From Palleronia sp. LCG004 (GTDB lineage Bacteria; Pseudomonadota; Alphaproteobacteria; Rhodobacterales; Rhodobacteraceae), in NCBI RefSeq assembly GCF_032931615.1, contig NZ_CP136759.1:868001-932000 (forward strand): a stretch of DNA of 64,000 nt, read 5' to 3'. Under the pieces are notes generated by a model. It had not been told where the DNA came from, did no database searches, and saw only the letters and a program-made list of their open reading frames with translations. How positions within the stretch are numbered: the first letter of the stretch is position 1; each line of letters starts with the position of its first letter. Position numbers and translations under genes: made by a program. Positions 51,769 to 60,466 of this stretch are shown here, in pieces.

Positions 51769-51797
51769 TTGACGAATTGCGTCGGGTACCTTAGAAA
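51769..51797 (+). promoter_or_regulatory. Probable iscR-suf promoter
   Basis: TTGACG (51769-51774) as -35 and TAGAAA (51792-51797) as -10 are separated by 17 bases. Both have four or five consensus matches. The start of transcription would lie near 51804, leaving a 5' leader of about 90 bases before iscR. The ICE palindrome overlaps the -10. Confidence 0.5.
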
Positions 51798-51805
51798 CAT
51801 TCTAA
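51791..51805. promoter_or_regulatory. ICE (Irr) box upstream of iscR
   Basis: TTAGAA-ACA-TTCTAA is a perfect inverted repeat that fits the alphaproteobacterial iron control element TTTAGAANNNTTCTAAA except for the outermost bases. Irr, a heme- and iron-responsive Fur-family regulator, binds this element. It lies 91 bases upstream of iscR and covers the inferred -10 region, as expected for repression of the suf operon. Confidence 0.7.
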
Positions 51806-51895
51806 TCTGACCGGCCAGGCGGCCCGCCACGTCGGACAGCAGGTAATCGGGGGCGCAACCGGCGTCAACTGCAAGGCGGAGGCGAGGAACGGTCG

Positions 51896-52357
51896 ATGAA
51901 GCTCAGCACCAAGGGACGGTATGCGATGGTCGCGCTCAGTGATCTGGCGCTTCAGGGTGGCGACCGGCTCGTGTCGCTGTCTGATCTGAGCAAACGACAG
52001 GACATCTCGCTTCCCTATCTCGAGCAGCTCTTCGTCAAGTTGCGCCGCAAGGGGCTCGTGCAGTCCGTGCGCGGTCCCGGCGGCGGCTACAGGCTCGCAC
52101 GGCCGGCCTCGGAGATCCGCGTCTCCGACGTGCTCGAGGCCGTCGACGAGACGGTGAGCGCGATGCATCGTGGCGTGGGCGTAATGGGCGGAACGTCCGG
52201 CACGCGTGCGCAATCGCTGACCAATCGGCTTTGGGAGGGATTGAGCGCACATGTTTATGTTTTTCTGCATCAGACGCGGCTGTCTGACGTGGTCGAAAAC
52301 GCGCTCGCACCATGCCCGGCGGTGCCGTCGCTTTTCGAAGTCGTTGACGAGGGCTGA
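51896..52357 (+). CDS. iscR: Rrf2-family regulator IscR, single-cysteine type
   Basis: Transcription regulator of iron-sulfur cluster synthesis. The 153-residue protein has the Rrf2 winged helix MKLSTKGRYAMVALSDLA, ISLPYLEQLFVKLRRKGLV and the GPGGGYRLAR wing. The three-Cys cluster motif of enterobacterial IscR is absent: Cys140 (APCPAVP) is the only cysteine. This matches the type described in Rhodobacter sphaeroides, which still binds an Fe-S cluster with unusual ligands. It is the first gene of the suf operon. Confidence 0.93.
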   Translation: MKLSTKGRYAMVALSDLALQGGDRLVSLSDLSKRQDISLPYLEQLFVKLRRKGLVQSVRGPGGGYRLARPASEIRVSDVLEAVDETVSAMHRGVGVMGGTSGTRAQSLTNRLWEGLSAHVYVFLHQTRLSDVVENALAPCPAVPSLFEVVDEG

Positions 52358-52387
52358 GCCGCAAATATGCGGGATCGCGAGGGATCG

Positions 52388-53434
52388 ATGACCGGACGCT
52401 GCTATCTCGACTGGAATGCCAGCGCGCCGCTGCGCCCCGAGGCGCGTGCGGCGATGCTCGATGCACTGTCCGTGGCGGGCAATCCGTCTGCGATCCACGC
52501 CGAGGGGCGTGCCGCCCGCGCGATCGTCGAGCGTGCACGTGCGCAGGTCGCGACTGCGCTCGGTGCTGATGCCGCCGATATCGTGTTCACTTCCGGTGCG
52601 ACGGAGGCCGCCGCGCTGGCTGCCGCAGGAATGAGCCTCGATTGCGCACCGGTCGAGCATGAGGCGATCCTCGCCTGGTGCCGTGCTGCGCTGGGGGTCG
52701 ACAATACCGGTGCGGTTGCAGTGACGGACCCCTCATGCACGGCCCTGCAGGCCGCCAACTCTGAAACCGGTGTGCTTCAGGATCTTCCCGAAGGTCTCGC
52801 TCTCGTCGACGCGACGCAGGCCTTCGGCAAGATCCCCTTCGCCTTCGACTGGTCGGGCGCGCGAATGGCAATCGTTTCCGCGCACAAGATCGGCGGCCCC
52901 AAGGGAGTGGGGGCGCTGGTCCTGAGGCGCGGGCTCGACATCGAGGCGCGGATCCGCGGGGGCGGTCAGGAAATGGGGCGTCGCTCGGGTACCGAGAATG
53001 TCGCGGCAATCGCTGGTTTCGGTGCTGCGGCCGAGGCAGCCACGCGCGACCTCGATGCAGGTACGATGAAAAACGTGGCGGCACTCCGCGACCGGTTCGA
53101 GACATGGGTGGCGGATCGGGACGAAATGACTATCTGCGTGGGCAAGGGCGCGCGTCGCCTGCCCAATACAAGCCTCCTCGTGACGCCCGGCTGGAGAGGC
53201 GAGACGCAGGTAATGCAGATGGATCTGCGCGGCTTCGCGGTAAGTGCCGGATCGGCATGCGCTTCGGGCAAGCTGCGCGGCAGCGGAACCCTTTCCGCGA
53301 TGGGCTTCGACGAGGCCACGGCGGGATCCGCACTTCGCGTGTCGATAGGCCCCGAGACGCGCGAGGACGACCTCGCGCGCTTTGCGGAGGTTTGGTGTGC
53401 CGCGAGAGACAAGCACAGGGCGCGCGCCGCCTGA
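52388..53434 (+). CDS. IscS/NifS-type cysteine desulfurase
   Basis: PLP enzyme that removes sulfur from cysteine and passes it on as persulfide. The 348-residue group I enzyme has the N-terminal YLDWNASAPLRP, SGATEAAALA near residue 64, the PLP-binding Lys in SAHKIGGPKGVGAL near 165 and the persulfide Cys291 in SAGSACASGK. I prefer the ATG at 52388 (GAGGG four bases upstream) over one seven codons earlier. It lies between iscR and sufB, so the operon encodes two desulfurases, this one and SufS. Confidence 0.92.
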   Translation: MTGRCYLDWNASAPLRPEARAAMLDALSVAGNPSAIHAEGRAARAIVERARAQVATALGADAADIVFTSGATEAAALAAAGMSLDCAPVEHEAILAWCRAALGVDNTGAVAVTDPSCTALQAANSETGVLQDLPEGLALVDATQAFGKIPFAFDWSGARMAIVSAHKIGGPKGVGALVLRRGLDIEARIRGGGQEMGRRSGTENVAAIAGFGAAAEAATRDLDAGTMKNVAALRDRFETWVADRDEMTICVGKGARRLPNTSLLVTPGWRGETQVMQMDLRGFAVSAGSACASGKLRGSGTLSAMGFDEATAGSALRVSIGPETREDDLARFAEVWCAARDKHRARAA

Positions 53435-53476
53435 GAACGTGACCGGATGCAGGACGTCCGGAGAAGGAGATGAGCG

Positions 53477-55018
53477 ATGAGTGACGAAACCATGCTTCAG
53501 GACAAGGCCAAGGAAGGCGTCGACAAGCAGACGGTCGACGCGGTGGCGCAACTGAGCGGCACCTACAAGCACGGCTGGAACACCGAGATCGAGATGGATT
53601 TCGCGCCGAAGGGCCTCACCGAGGATATCGTGCGCCTCATCTCCGAGCGGAACGAGGAACCGGAATGGATGCTCGAGTGGCGGCTTGAGGCGTTCCGCCG
53701 CTGGTCGCAGATGAAGGAGCCCGACTGGTCCATGCTGAAATACGCCCCTGTGGATTATCAGGAGCAGTATTACTACGCGAAGCCGGCTTCGATGGTCGAG
53801 AAGCCGAAGAGCCTCGACGACGTCGACCCCAAGCTGCTCGAAACCTACGCGAAGCTCGGCATTCCGCTCAAGGAGCAGATGGTTCTGGCCGGTGTCGAAG
53901 GTGCCGAAGGCGCGCCTGCCGAGGCCAAGGAAGGCGAGCGCAAGGTCGCCGTCGATGCGGTCTTCGACAGTGTCAGCGTCGGTACGACCTTCAAGAAGGA
54001 ACTCGAGAAGGCCGGCGTCATCTTCTGCTCGATCAGCGAGGCGATCCGCGAGCATCCCGATCTCGTGCGGAAATATCTCGCGAGCGTGGTGCCGACGCAG
54101 GACAATTACTTCGCAACGCTGAATTCGGCCGTCTTCAGCGACGGGTCGTTCGTCTACATCCCGCCGAACACCCGCTGCCCGATGGAGCTCAGCACCTATT
54201 TCCGGATCAATGCCGAGAATACGGGCCAGTTCGAACGTACGCTGATCATCGCTGACAAGGGGTCCTATGTCAGCTATCTCGAGGGCTGCACGGCACCGAT
54301 GCGCGACACCAACCAGCTCCACGCCGCGGTGGTCGAGATCGTCGCACTCGACGATGCCGAGGTGAAGTACTCGACCGTGCAGAACTGGTATCCCGGCGAC
54401 GAGAACGGCAAGGGCGGCATCTACAACTTCGTCACCAAGCGCGCCGATTGCCGCGGTGACCGCTCCAAGGTTAGCTGGACCCAGGTCGAGACCGGATCGG
54501 CTCTTACCTGGAAATACCCGTCCTGCATCCTGCGTGGCGACGACAGCCAGGGCGAGTTCTATTCGATCGCCATCACCAACAACTGGCAGCAGGCCGATAC
54601 CGGCACGAAGATGGTGCATCTGGGCAAGAACACCCGCTCGCGCATCGTGTCGAAGGGGATCAGCGCGGGTCACGCGCAGAATACCTATCGCGGTCTCGTC
54701 TCGATGCATCCGAAGGCCACCAACAGCCGCAATTACACGCAATGCGACAGCTTGCTGATTGGTGGCGATTGCGGGGCCCACACGGTCCCCTACATCGAGG
54801 TCAAGAACAACTCGTCCCGCGTCGAGCATGAGGCGACGACTTCCAAGGTCGACGACGACCAAATGTTCTACTGTCAGCAGCGTGGCCTCGACGAGGAGGA
54901 AGCCGTGGCGCTCATCGTCAACGGCTTTTGCAAGGAAGTGCTTCAGGCGCTCCCGATGGAGTTCGCGATGGAAGCGCAGCAGCTCGTCGCGATCTCCCTC
55001 GAAGGATCGGTGGGCTGA
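53477..55018 (+). CDS. sufB: Fe-S cluster assembly scaffold subunit SufB
   Basis: Core subunit of the SufBCD scaffold that builds Fe-S clusters. The 513-residue protein is full length, with YYAKP near residue 94, the central right-handed beta-helix region and [19 protein letters not shown] near 418, [21 protein letters not shown] near 454, and the C-terminal SufC-binding helices ([20 protein letters not shown]). AAGGAGA precedes the ATG at 53477. It is followed after six bases by a small membrane gene. Confidence 0.96.
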   Translation: MSDETMLQDKAKEGVDKQTVDAVAQLSGTYKHGWNTEIEMDFAPKGLTEDIVRLISERNEEPEWMLEWRLEAFRRWSQMKEPDWSMLKYAPVDYQEQYYYAKPASMVEKPKSLDDVDPKLLETYAKLGIPLKEQMVLAGVEGAEGAPAEAKEGERKVAVDAVFDSVSVGTTFKKELEKAGVIFCSISEAIREHPDLVRKYLASVVPTQDNYFATLNSAVFSDGSFVYIPPNTRCPMELSTYFRINAENTGQFERTLIIADKGSYVSYLEGCTAPMRDTNQLHAAVVEIVALDDAEVKYSTVQNWYPGDENGKGGIYNFVTKRADCRGDRSKVSWTQVETGSALTWKYPSCILRGDDSQGEFYSIAITNNWQQADTGTKMVHLGKNTRSRIVSKGISAGHAQNTYRGLVSMHPKATNSRNYTQCDSLLIGGDCGAHTVPYIEVKNNSSRVEHEATTSKVDDDQMFYCQQRGLDEEEAVALIVNGFCKEVLQALPMEFAMEAQQLVAISLEGSVG

Positions 55019-55024
55019 TCGCCG

Positions 55025-55231
55025 ATGGGTGAGCTCGATCCGCTTCGCGCCCCTGAGCGCCCGCGCTTCTTCGTCTGGTTGACGGTCGGCGTGGGCGTGG
55101 TTCTGGGGCTTATCGTGAGCATGTCGTGGTGGCTGCAGAACCCGCTCCCGCGCGTGTTGATCGTGCTGGTGATCTCTGCCGCGATCGGCTGGATCGCCGG
55201 CCGCATGATGTTCAAGAGGAGGCGGAAATGA
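55025..55231 (+). CDS. Small two-helix membrane protein in the suf operon
   Basis: A 68-residue protein with two hydrophobic helices ([20 protein letters not shown] and [19 protein letters not shown]) and a basic tail FKRRRK. I recognise no family. It starts 6 bases after sufB and overlaps the YbjQ-like gene by ATGA, so it is co-translated with the suf genes. Whether it takes part in Fe-S assembly or is a passenger cannot be told from the sequence. Confidence 0.75.
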   Translation: MGELDPLRAPERPRFFVWLTVGVGVVLGLIVSMSWWLQNPLPRVLIVLVISAAIGWIAGRMMFKRRRK

Positions 55232-55572
55232 GCTTCTGGTCGAAGTCCGAGATGATCGTCACCACGACGCCCAGCGTCGAGGGACGCAGGATCACGTCCT
55301 ACAAGGGAATAGTCGTGGGCGAGGCCATCCTCGGCGCGAATGTCTTCCGCGACATGTTCGCCGGCATCCGCGACATCATAGGCGGCCGGTCCGGGGCCTA
55401 CGAGAAGAGCCTCAACGAAGCACGCGAGACTGCGCTTGCGGAAATGGAGGACCGCGCCCGCGAGGCCGGAGCGAACGCCGTCGTGGGCGTCGATCTCGAT
55501 TACGAGGTGGTCGGCAAGGAGAACGGAATGCTCATGGTCTCGGCGAGCGGAACGGCCGTCATCGTCGAGTGA
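55228..55572 (+). CDS. YbjQ/UPF0145 (DUF74) family protein
   Basis: A 114-residue protein with the YbjQ pattern: [51 protein letters not shown] near residue 65 and a final strand [11 protein letters not shown]. The family is described as putative heavy-metal-binding and forms pentamers; the exact role is unknown. The ATG at 55228 overlaps the preceding stop and has AGAGGAGG upstream. Its place between sufB and sufC makes a metal-handling link plausible but unproven. Confidence 0.87.
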   Translation: MSFWSKSEMIVTTTPSVEGRRITSYKGIVVGEAILGANVFRDMFAGIRDIIGGRSGAYEKSLNEARETALAEMEDRAREAGANAVVGVDLDYEVVGKENGMLMVSASGTAVIVE

Positions 55573-55678
55573 GCGTCGCGGCCTTGGGCTGCGGAAGAAC
55601 AGATGCGGGCTGGGGATCGAGCGCGATCCCCGCCCAGATGCGAAAGAACGCGCCGTGCAGGTGCGGAAAGGATGAAAG

Positions 55679-56434
55679 ATGTTGAAGATCAGCAATTTGC
55701 ACGTCAAGCTTGAGGAAGAGGATAAGCAAATCCTCAAGGGTGTCGATCTCGAGGTCGAGGCGGGCAAGGTCCACGCGATCATGGGGCCGAACGGGTCCGG
55801 CAAGTCGACGCTGAGCTACGTGCTCTCCGGTCGCGACGGCTATGAGGTGACCGAGGGCGAAGCACTTCTCAACGGCGAAAACATCCTCGATATGGAGCCC
55901 GAGGAGCGGGCAGCGGCGGGCGTCTTCCTGGCGTTCCAGTATCCGGTCGAGATTCCTGGCGTCGGCAACATGACCTTCCTGCGGACGGCCGTGAACGCGC
56001 AGCGGAAGGCCCGCGGCGAGGCCGAGCTCAGCTCCACCGATTTCCTCAAGGTCGTGCGCGAGAAGGCCAAGGAACTGCAGATCGACGCGGATATGCTGAA
56101 GCGGCCCGTCAACGTGGGCTTCTCGGGTGGCGAGAAAAAGCGCAACGAGATCCTGCAGATGGCCATGCTCGAGCCGCGCATGTGCATCCTCGACGAGACC
56201 GATTCCGGTCTCGACGTCGACGCGATGAAGCTGGTGGCGCAGGGTGTGAACGCCCTTCGGTCCGAGGATCGTGGCTTTCTCGTCATCACGCATTACCAGC
56301 GGCTTCTCGACCACATCCGTCCCGATGTGGTTCATATCATGTCCGACGGTCGCATCGTGAAGACCGGCGGACCAGAGCTCGCGCTCGAGGTCGAGAAGAA
56401 CGGCTACACCGACATTCTCGCGGAGAACGCCTGA
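55679..56434 (+). CDS. sufC: Fe-S cluster assembly ATPase SufC
   Basis: ABC-type ATPase of the SufBCD complex that drives the structural change needed for cluster assembly. The 251-residue protein has Walker A GPNGSGKST near residue 39, the SufC-specific Q-loop FQYPVEIPGV near 89, signature FSGGEKKRNE near 148, Walker B CILDETDSGLD near 168 and the H-loop ITHYQR near 204. It is 106 bases after the YbjQ-like gene and joins sufD through TGATG. Confidence 0.96.
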   Translation: MLKISNLHVKLEEEDKQILKGVDLEVEAGKVHAIMGPNGSGKSTLSYVLSGRDGYEVTEGEALLNGENILDMEPEERAAAGVFLAFQYPVEIPGVGNMTFLRTAVNAQRKARGEAELSSTDFLKVVREKAKELQIDADMLKRPVNVGFSGGEKKRNEILQMAMLEPRMCILDETDSGLDVDAMKLVAQGVNALRSEDRGFLVITHYQRLLDHIRPDVVHIMSDGRIVKTGGPELALEVEKNGYTDILAENA

Positions 56435-57732
56435 TGGCCATGCCCAAACCCAAGCAGGACGCGACCGATACGCGCCTCGACGCGCTTTCGATCCCCGACA
56501 ATTCCGGCTGGTCCGAGGCCGCTCGTCAGGAGGCGGTTGGCCGGCTCCGGATGATGGGCATGCCGCATCGCCGCGACGAATACTGGCGGTTCACCAATCC
56601 CGCCGATTTCAACGCGGTGGAACCGGTCGATGCCGCCCCGATGGACATCTCCGACGAGGCGCCGCTCTACGAGGGGATGGATCAGCTCCGCATCGTGTTC
56701 GTGGACGGCGTCTTCGATGCCGGGGCATCCGACGACCTTTCGGGCGAGGGGATCGAGATCGCCCGTCTGGCTGATGCCGGTCTGGCGGACATCCACTGGG
56801 CGCGCGATCTCTACGGCCTTCTCGAGGCACGTGGCCAGAACCCGGTCGATCGGCCGCTTTGCGCGCTGAACACGGCCTTCGCCACGGACGGCATCCTGAT
56901 CCGCGTGACCGGAAAGGTCTCACGCCCGGTCAGTATCGTCTATCTCCACGAAGATGCACGATCCGATGCGATCCTGCATCATGTCGTGCAGCTGACCGAA
57001 GGCGCGGAGCTGACGCTCCTCGAGACCGGATGCGTCGCGGCGCGTTCGAACACGTTGATCGAAGCCGATGTCGCCGACGATGCCACGCTTCATCACGTTC
57101 GCAGCCAGGGCCGCAATCATGATCGCCGCACGGCGAGCGCCGGGTTCGCGCGTCTGGGCCGTGCCTCCACCTACAAGTCCTTCACGTTGTCGGCCAATGG
57201 CGCGCTGACGCGGAACGAGAACGTCGTCGAGTTCACCGGGGACGATGCCGTCGCGCATGTCGCGGGGGCTGCGATCGGGGACGGAGCGCGGACGCCCTTC
57301 CATAACGACGACACGGTCTTCGTCACGCATGATGCCGTGAATTGCGAAAGCCGGCAGGTCTTCAAGAAGGTGCTCAAGAACGGCGCGGTCGGCGTGTTCC
57401 AGGGCAAGATCCTCGTCAGGAAGGACGCACAGAAGACCGACGGCTACCAGATCAGTCAGGCGCTGCTGCTCGACGACGACAGCCAGTTCCTCGCCAAGCC
57501 CGAGCTCGAGATCTATGCCGACGACGTGGCATGTTCCCACGGTTCCACCACGGGCGCGATCGACGAGGAGGCTCTGTTCTATCTTCGCTCCCGCGGGGTG
57601 CCAAAGGCACGTGCCGAGGATCTCCTCGTTCTGGCCTTCCTCGCCGAGACGCTCGAAGAGATCGACGACGAGGATATCGCCGCGGCGCTGAACGAGCGTC
57701 TGGCCGCCTGGCTCGATCGGCACGCGAGCTGA
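56434..57732 (+). CDS. sufD: Fe-S cluster assembly subunit SufD
   Basis: Partner of SufB in the SufBC2D scaffold. The 432-residue protein has an N-terminal helical domain with RRDEYWRFTNPADF near residue 46, a central beta-helix, and the conserved C-terminal ADDVACSHGSTTGAIDEEALFYLRSRG pieces near residues 361-387 followed by the SufC-binding helices. The ATG at 56434 in the TGATG junction is chosen; the longer frame through sufC is spurious. Confidence 0.95.
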   Translation: MAMPKPKQDATDTRLDALSIPDNSGWSEAARQEAVGRLRMMGMPHRRDEYWRFTNPADFNAVEPVDAAPMDISDEAPLYEGMDQLRIVFVDGVFDAGASDDLSGEGIEIARLADAGLADIHWARDLYGLLEARGQNPVDRPLCALNTAFATDGILIRVTGKVSRPVSIVYLHEDARSDAILHHVVQLTEGAELTLLETGCVAARSNTLIEADVADDATLHHVRSQGRNHDRRTASAGFARLGRASTYKSFTLSANGALTRNENVVEFTGDDAVAHVAGAAIGDGARTPFHNDDTVFVTHDAVNCESRQVFKKVLKNGAVGVFQGKILVRKDAQKTDGYQISQALLLDDDSQFLAKPELEIYADDVACSHGSTTGAIDEEALFYLRSRGVPKARAEDLLVLAFLAETLEEIDDEDIAAALNERLAAWLDRHAS

Positions 57733-57733
57733 C

Positions 57734-58228
57734 GTGGCACTGACGGGCGACATCCTGCGCAGTTATCGCGGTCCCGGCCCGGTGCTGCGCCGTCGCCTGG
57801 GAGGGCCGGACGGACGCGGTGAGGCCCGGGCGCTCATCACGCTGATGCTTGCCTGCGGGCTCATCTTCGTGGCGCAATGGCCGCGGCTCAGCCGCGAATC
57901 GCATCTTTCGGGCCGTGAGGTCGACATGCTGATCGGCGGCGCGCTTCTGGGGTGGCTCTTCATCGCGCCGCTCGTGCTCTATGCGCTGGCGGGGATCAGC
58001 CACGTGATCGCCCGCATCTTCGGCGGCAGGGGGAGCCATCTCGACGCGCGGATGGCGCTCTTCTGGGCACTACTGGCGGCCGCACCGCTTTGGCTGCTAT
58101 GGGGGCTCGTGGCGGGTCTGATCGGTCCGGGTCCGGCACTCGACGTCACGGGGCTGGTCGCGCTCGTGGCCTTTCTGGCGCTGTGGCTCGCGGGCCTTTA
58201 CGCCGTTGAATTCGGAGAGAGAGCATGA
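57734..58228 (+). CDS. Yip1-like membrane protein in the suf operon
   Basis: A 164-residue protein with four hydrophobic helices after a basic N-terminus rich in Gly and Arg (YRGPGPVLRRRLGG). The arrangement resembles Yip1-domain proteins, but no sharp motif is seen. It begins with GTG one base after the sufD stop and overlaps the next gene by ATGA. The pair at 57.7-58.8 kb may form one membrane complex; the function is unknown. Confidence 0.72.
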   Translation: MALTGDILRSYRGPGPVLRRRLGGPDGRGEARALITLMLACGLIFVAQWPRLSRESHLSGREVDMLIGGALLGWLFIAPLVLYALAGISHVIARIFGGRGSHLDARMALFWALLAAAPLWLLWGLVAGLIGPGPALDVTGLVALVAFLALWLAGLYAVEFGERA

Positions 58229-58818
58229 ACCTCCTGTCGCCCCGCATTCTGGGGCAGCTTGCGCTCGACACGGTGCGGGCCCCGCGACCGACATTCGCAC
58301 GGCTGCGCGCGCTCGATCTCGATCGCGGGACGCTCTGGCAGGCGCTGCTTCTGGTGGTTGTCGTCTCGATCCTGCTGGCCGAACTTGCCAACATGTTCCT
58401 GCTCGCCACAATCGCGCAGGATGCCGATCCGGTCCTGATGCTGAGCCCGTTCGCCTTCGGGGCCATGCAGCTCGTCGTCCTGATCATCAGCGTCCTGCTG
58501 ATCGACAAGGTGGGGCGCGCGTTCAAGGGGACGGGCGATCTCGGCGACGCGATTCTCGCGGTCACCTGGCTGCAATTCGTGATGGTATGTCTCCAGATCC
58601 TGCAGGGGATCCTCCTCATCGTCATTCCGCCGCTGGCGGGCATCGTGATGATCCTGGGGCTGATCCTGTTCTTCTGGCTCCTGACGAATTTCGTGGCCGA
58701 GCTTCACGGCTTCGACAGCCTCGGGCGTGTCTTCGGCATGATCCTCTTCGTGCTGATGGGTGTGGCGCTTGGTCTCTCTTTCCTGCTGACCCTCGCGGGC
58801 GTATCCGTCGCGAGATAG
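58225..58818 (+). CDS. Yip1-domain membrane protein in the suf operon
   Basis: A 197-residue membrane protein of the YIP1 family with five or six hydrophobic helices. The N-terminus contains the typical DTVRAPRPTFARLRALDLDR stretch of bacterial Yip1 proteins. The ATG overlaps the stop of the preceding gene by four bases, and sufS starts 11 bases after its end, so it is embedded in the operon. Role unknown; no Fe-S ligand cysteines are concentrated in it. Confidence 0.8.
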   Translation: MNLLSPRILGQLALDTVRAPRPTFARLRALDLDRGTLWQALLLVVVVSILLAELANMFLLATIAQDADPVLMLSPFAFGAMQLVVLIISVLLIDKVGRAFKGTGDLGDAILAVTWLQFVMVCLQILQGILLIVIPPLAGIVMILGLILFFWLLTNFVAELHGFDSLGRVFGMILFVLMGVALGLSFLLTLAGVSVAR

Positions 58819-58829
58819 GAGGCTTTCCA

Positions 58830-60050
58830 ATGTTCGACGTCCAGAAGATCCGCGCGGATTTCCCGATCCTGTCGCGGGAGGTGAACGGCCGACCGCTCGT
58901 CTATCTCGACAGCGGTGCCTCTGCGCAAAAGCCGCAGGCGGTGATCGACGCGGTGACGCGCGGCTATGCCGAGGATTACGCAAACGTGCATCGCGGCCTG
59001 CACACGCTGAGCTCGATCTCGACCGAGAAGTACGAGGCTGTCCGCGGCAAGATCGCGGCCTTTCTCGGCGCGACCGACGAGAACAGCATCGTCATGAATA
59101 CCGGGACGACCGAAGGGATCAACATGGTCGCCTATGGCTGGGCCATGCCGCGGATGGAAGCCGGCGACGAGATCGTGCTGAGCGTGATGGAACATCATGC
59201 CAATATCGTGCCCTGGCATTTCTTGCGCGAACGGCAGGGCGTCGTTCTGAAATGGGTCGACACCGACGTCAACGGCGCGCTCGATCCGCAGGCCGTCATC
59301 GACGCGATCGGCCCCCGGACCAAACTCGTCGCGATCACGCACATGTCGAACGTGCTCGGAACGGTCGTCGACGTGAAGAGCATCGCGCAGGCCGCGCGGG
59401 AACAGGGCGTCGCGACTCTCGTGGACGGATCGCAGGCAGCCGTCCATATGGCCGTCGATGTCGAGGAGATCGGCTGCGACTTCTATGCCATCACGGGCCA
59501 CAAGCTTTACGGGCCCTCCGCGTCCGGGGGGATCTATGTCCGGCCCGAACGCATGGCCGAGATGCGTCCCTTCATGGGGGGCGGCGACATGATCCGCGAT
59601 GTCCGCAAGGACGGCGTCGACTACAACGTCCCGCCGCTCAAGTTCGAGGCAGGCACCCCCGGTATCGTCGCTCAGATCGGGCTCGGCGCCGCGCTCGACT
59701 ACATGACCGATATCGGGATGGAGGCGATCGCCGCGCACGAGGCGTCGCTGCGCGACTACGCGATCGAGCGTCTGGGCGGATTGAACTGGCTCAACGTGCA
59801 GGGCAAGGCCCCCGGGAAGGGCGCGATCTTCTCCTTCACGCTGGACGGCGCAGCCCATCCGCACGACATCTCGACCGTCCTCGACAAGCGCGGGATCGCC
59901 GTGCGTGCGGGTCATCATTGCGCCGGACCGCTGATGGACCACCTCGGCCTCACGGCGACCGCGCGTGCATCCTTCGCGGTCTACAACACCCATGACGAGG
60001 TCGATGCGCTGGTCGACGGGCTCGAGCTCTGCCACGAACTCTTCGCGTAA
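58830..60050 (+). CDS. sufS: Cysteine desulfurase SufS
   Basis: Group II cysteine desulfurase that supplies sulfur to SufBCD. The 406-residue protein has the PLP-binding Lys in ITGHKLYGPSASG near residue 225, TGTTEGINMVAYG near 92, HHANIVPW near 122, and the persulfide Cys364 in RAGHHCAGPLMDHLG. AGGAGG lies before the ATG at 58830. It is the last gene of the operon here: no sufE/sufU, sufT (DUF59) or sufA follows before the tRNA gene. Confidence 0.95.
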   Translation: MFDVQKIRADFPILSREVNGRPLVYLDSGASAQKPQAVIDAVTRGYAEDYANVHRGLHTLSSISTEKYEAVRGKIAAFLGATDENSIVMNTGTTEGINMVAYGWAMPRMEAGDEIVLSVMEHHANIVPWHFLRERQGVVLKWVDTDVNGALDPQAVIDAIGPRTKLVAITHMSNVLGTVVDVKSIAQAAREQGVATLVDGSQAAVHMAVDVEEIGCDFYAITGHKLYGPSASGGIYVRPERMAEMRPFMGGGDMIRDVRKDGVDYNVPPLKFEAGTPGIVAQIGLGAALDYMTDIGMEAIAAHEASLRDYAIERLGGLNWLNVQGKAPGKGAIFSFTLDGAAHPHDISTVLDKRGIAVRAGHHCAGPLMDHLGLTATARASFAVYNTHDEVDALVDGLELCHELFA

Positions 60051-60136
60051 GCGTCGAGAGAAACGGTACAGAAGGGCGGCGCAGGGCTGACGGCTGCGAC
60101 CATTCCAGCGGGTCATGTCGGCCCGCATGAGATGAG

Positions 60137-60195
60137 GGCGGGGCCCCGAAAACAGAGTGGTCCCGGATCTCAATCCAAGGCTTGAGGACCCCGCC
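60137..60195 (+). other. Long stem-loop between sufS and tRNA-Arg
   Basis: GGCGGGGCC (60137-60145) pairs with GG-A-CCCCGCC (60186-60195), closing a loop of about 40 bases that contains a smaller CTCAA/TTGAG stem (60169-60186). No T-run follows. It may mark the 3' end of the suf message or be a structured RNA; the evidence is folding potential only. Confidence 0.4.
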
Positions 60196-60236
60196 AATAT
60201 CCCGTATGGACCCCTCAGAACGTCGCCGAACGGCAC

Positions 60237-60313
60237 GCACCCATAGCTCAGCTGGATAGAGCGCTGCCCTCCGAAGGCAGAGGCCTCAGGTTCGAATCCT
60301 GATGGGTGCGCCA
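60237..60313 (+). tRNA. tRNA-Arg (anticodon CCG)
   Basis: Full cloverleaf of 77 bases including encoded CCA (60311-60313). Acceptor arms GCACCCA and TGGGTGC pair perfectly; the anticodon stem CTGCC/GGCAG encloses loop CTCCGAA with anticodon CCG at 60271-60273; the T arm has GGTTCGAATCC. It reads the Arg codon CGG. No integrase or duplicated 3' end is seen downstream, so there is no sign of an integrated element. Confidence 0.97.
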
Positions 60314-60466
60314 CTTCCCCCGATACAAGCGCGAAGATGTGTCCGATGCCGGCTTGGCAAAGGCATCGCAAATAGCCGCACGCGCGTTCGGGCGTTCTGC
60401 CGATCCCGCGCCGAAAAGTTGCATCCCCGGCCGCCATCAAGACGACCGGGGCAGTGTTCCGTCTCC

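Noticed and set aside
52733..54862. A 709-codon minus-strand frame opposite the cysteine desulfurase and sufB
   Set aside because: It is the mirror of strongly biased codons in sufB; no motif and no ribosome site of its own.
60237..60466. tRNA-Arg gene as an attachment site for an integrated element
   Set aside because: No integrase gene, no repeat of the tRNA 3' end and no change in base or codon use downstream; glpX and hom follow directly.
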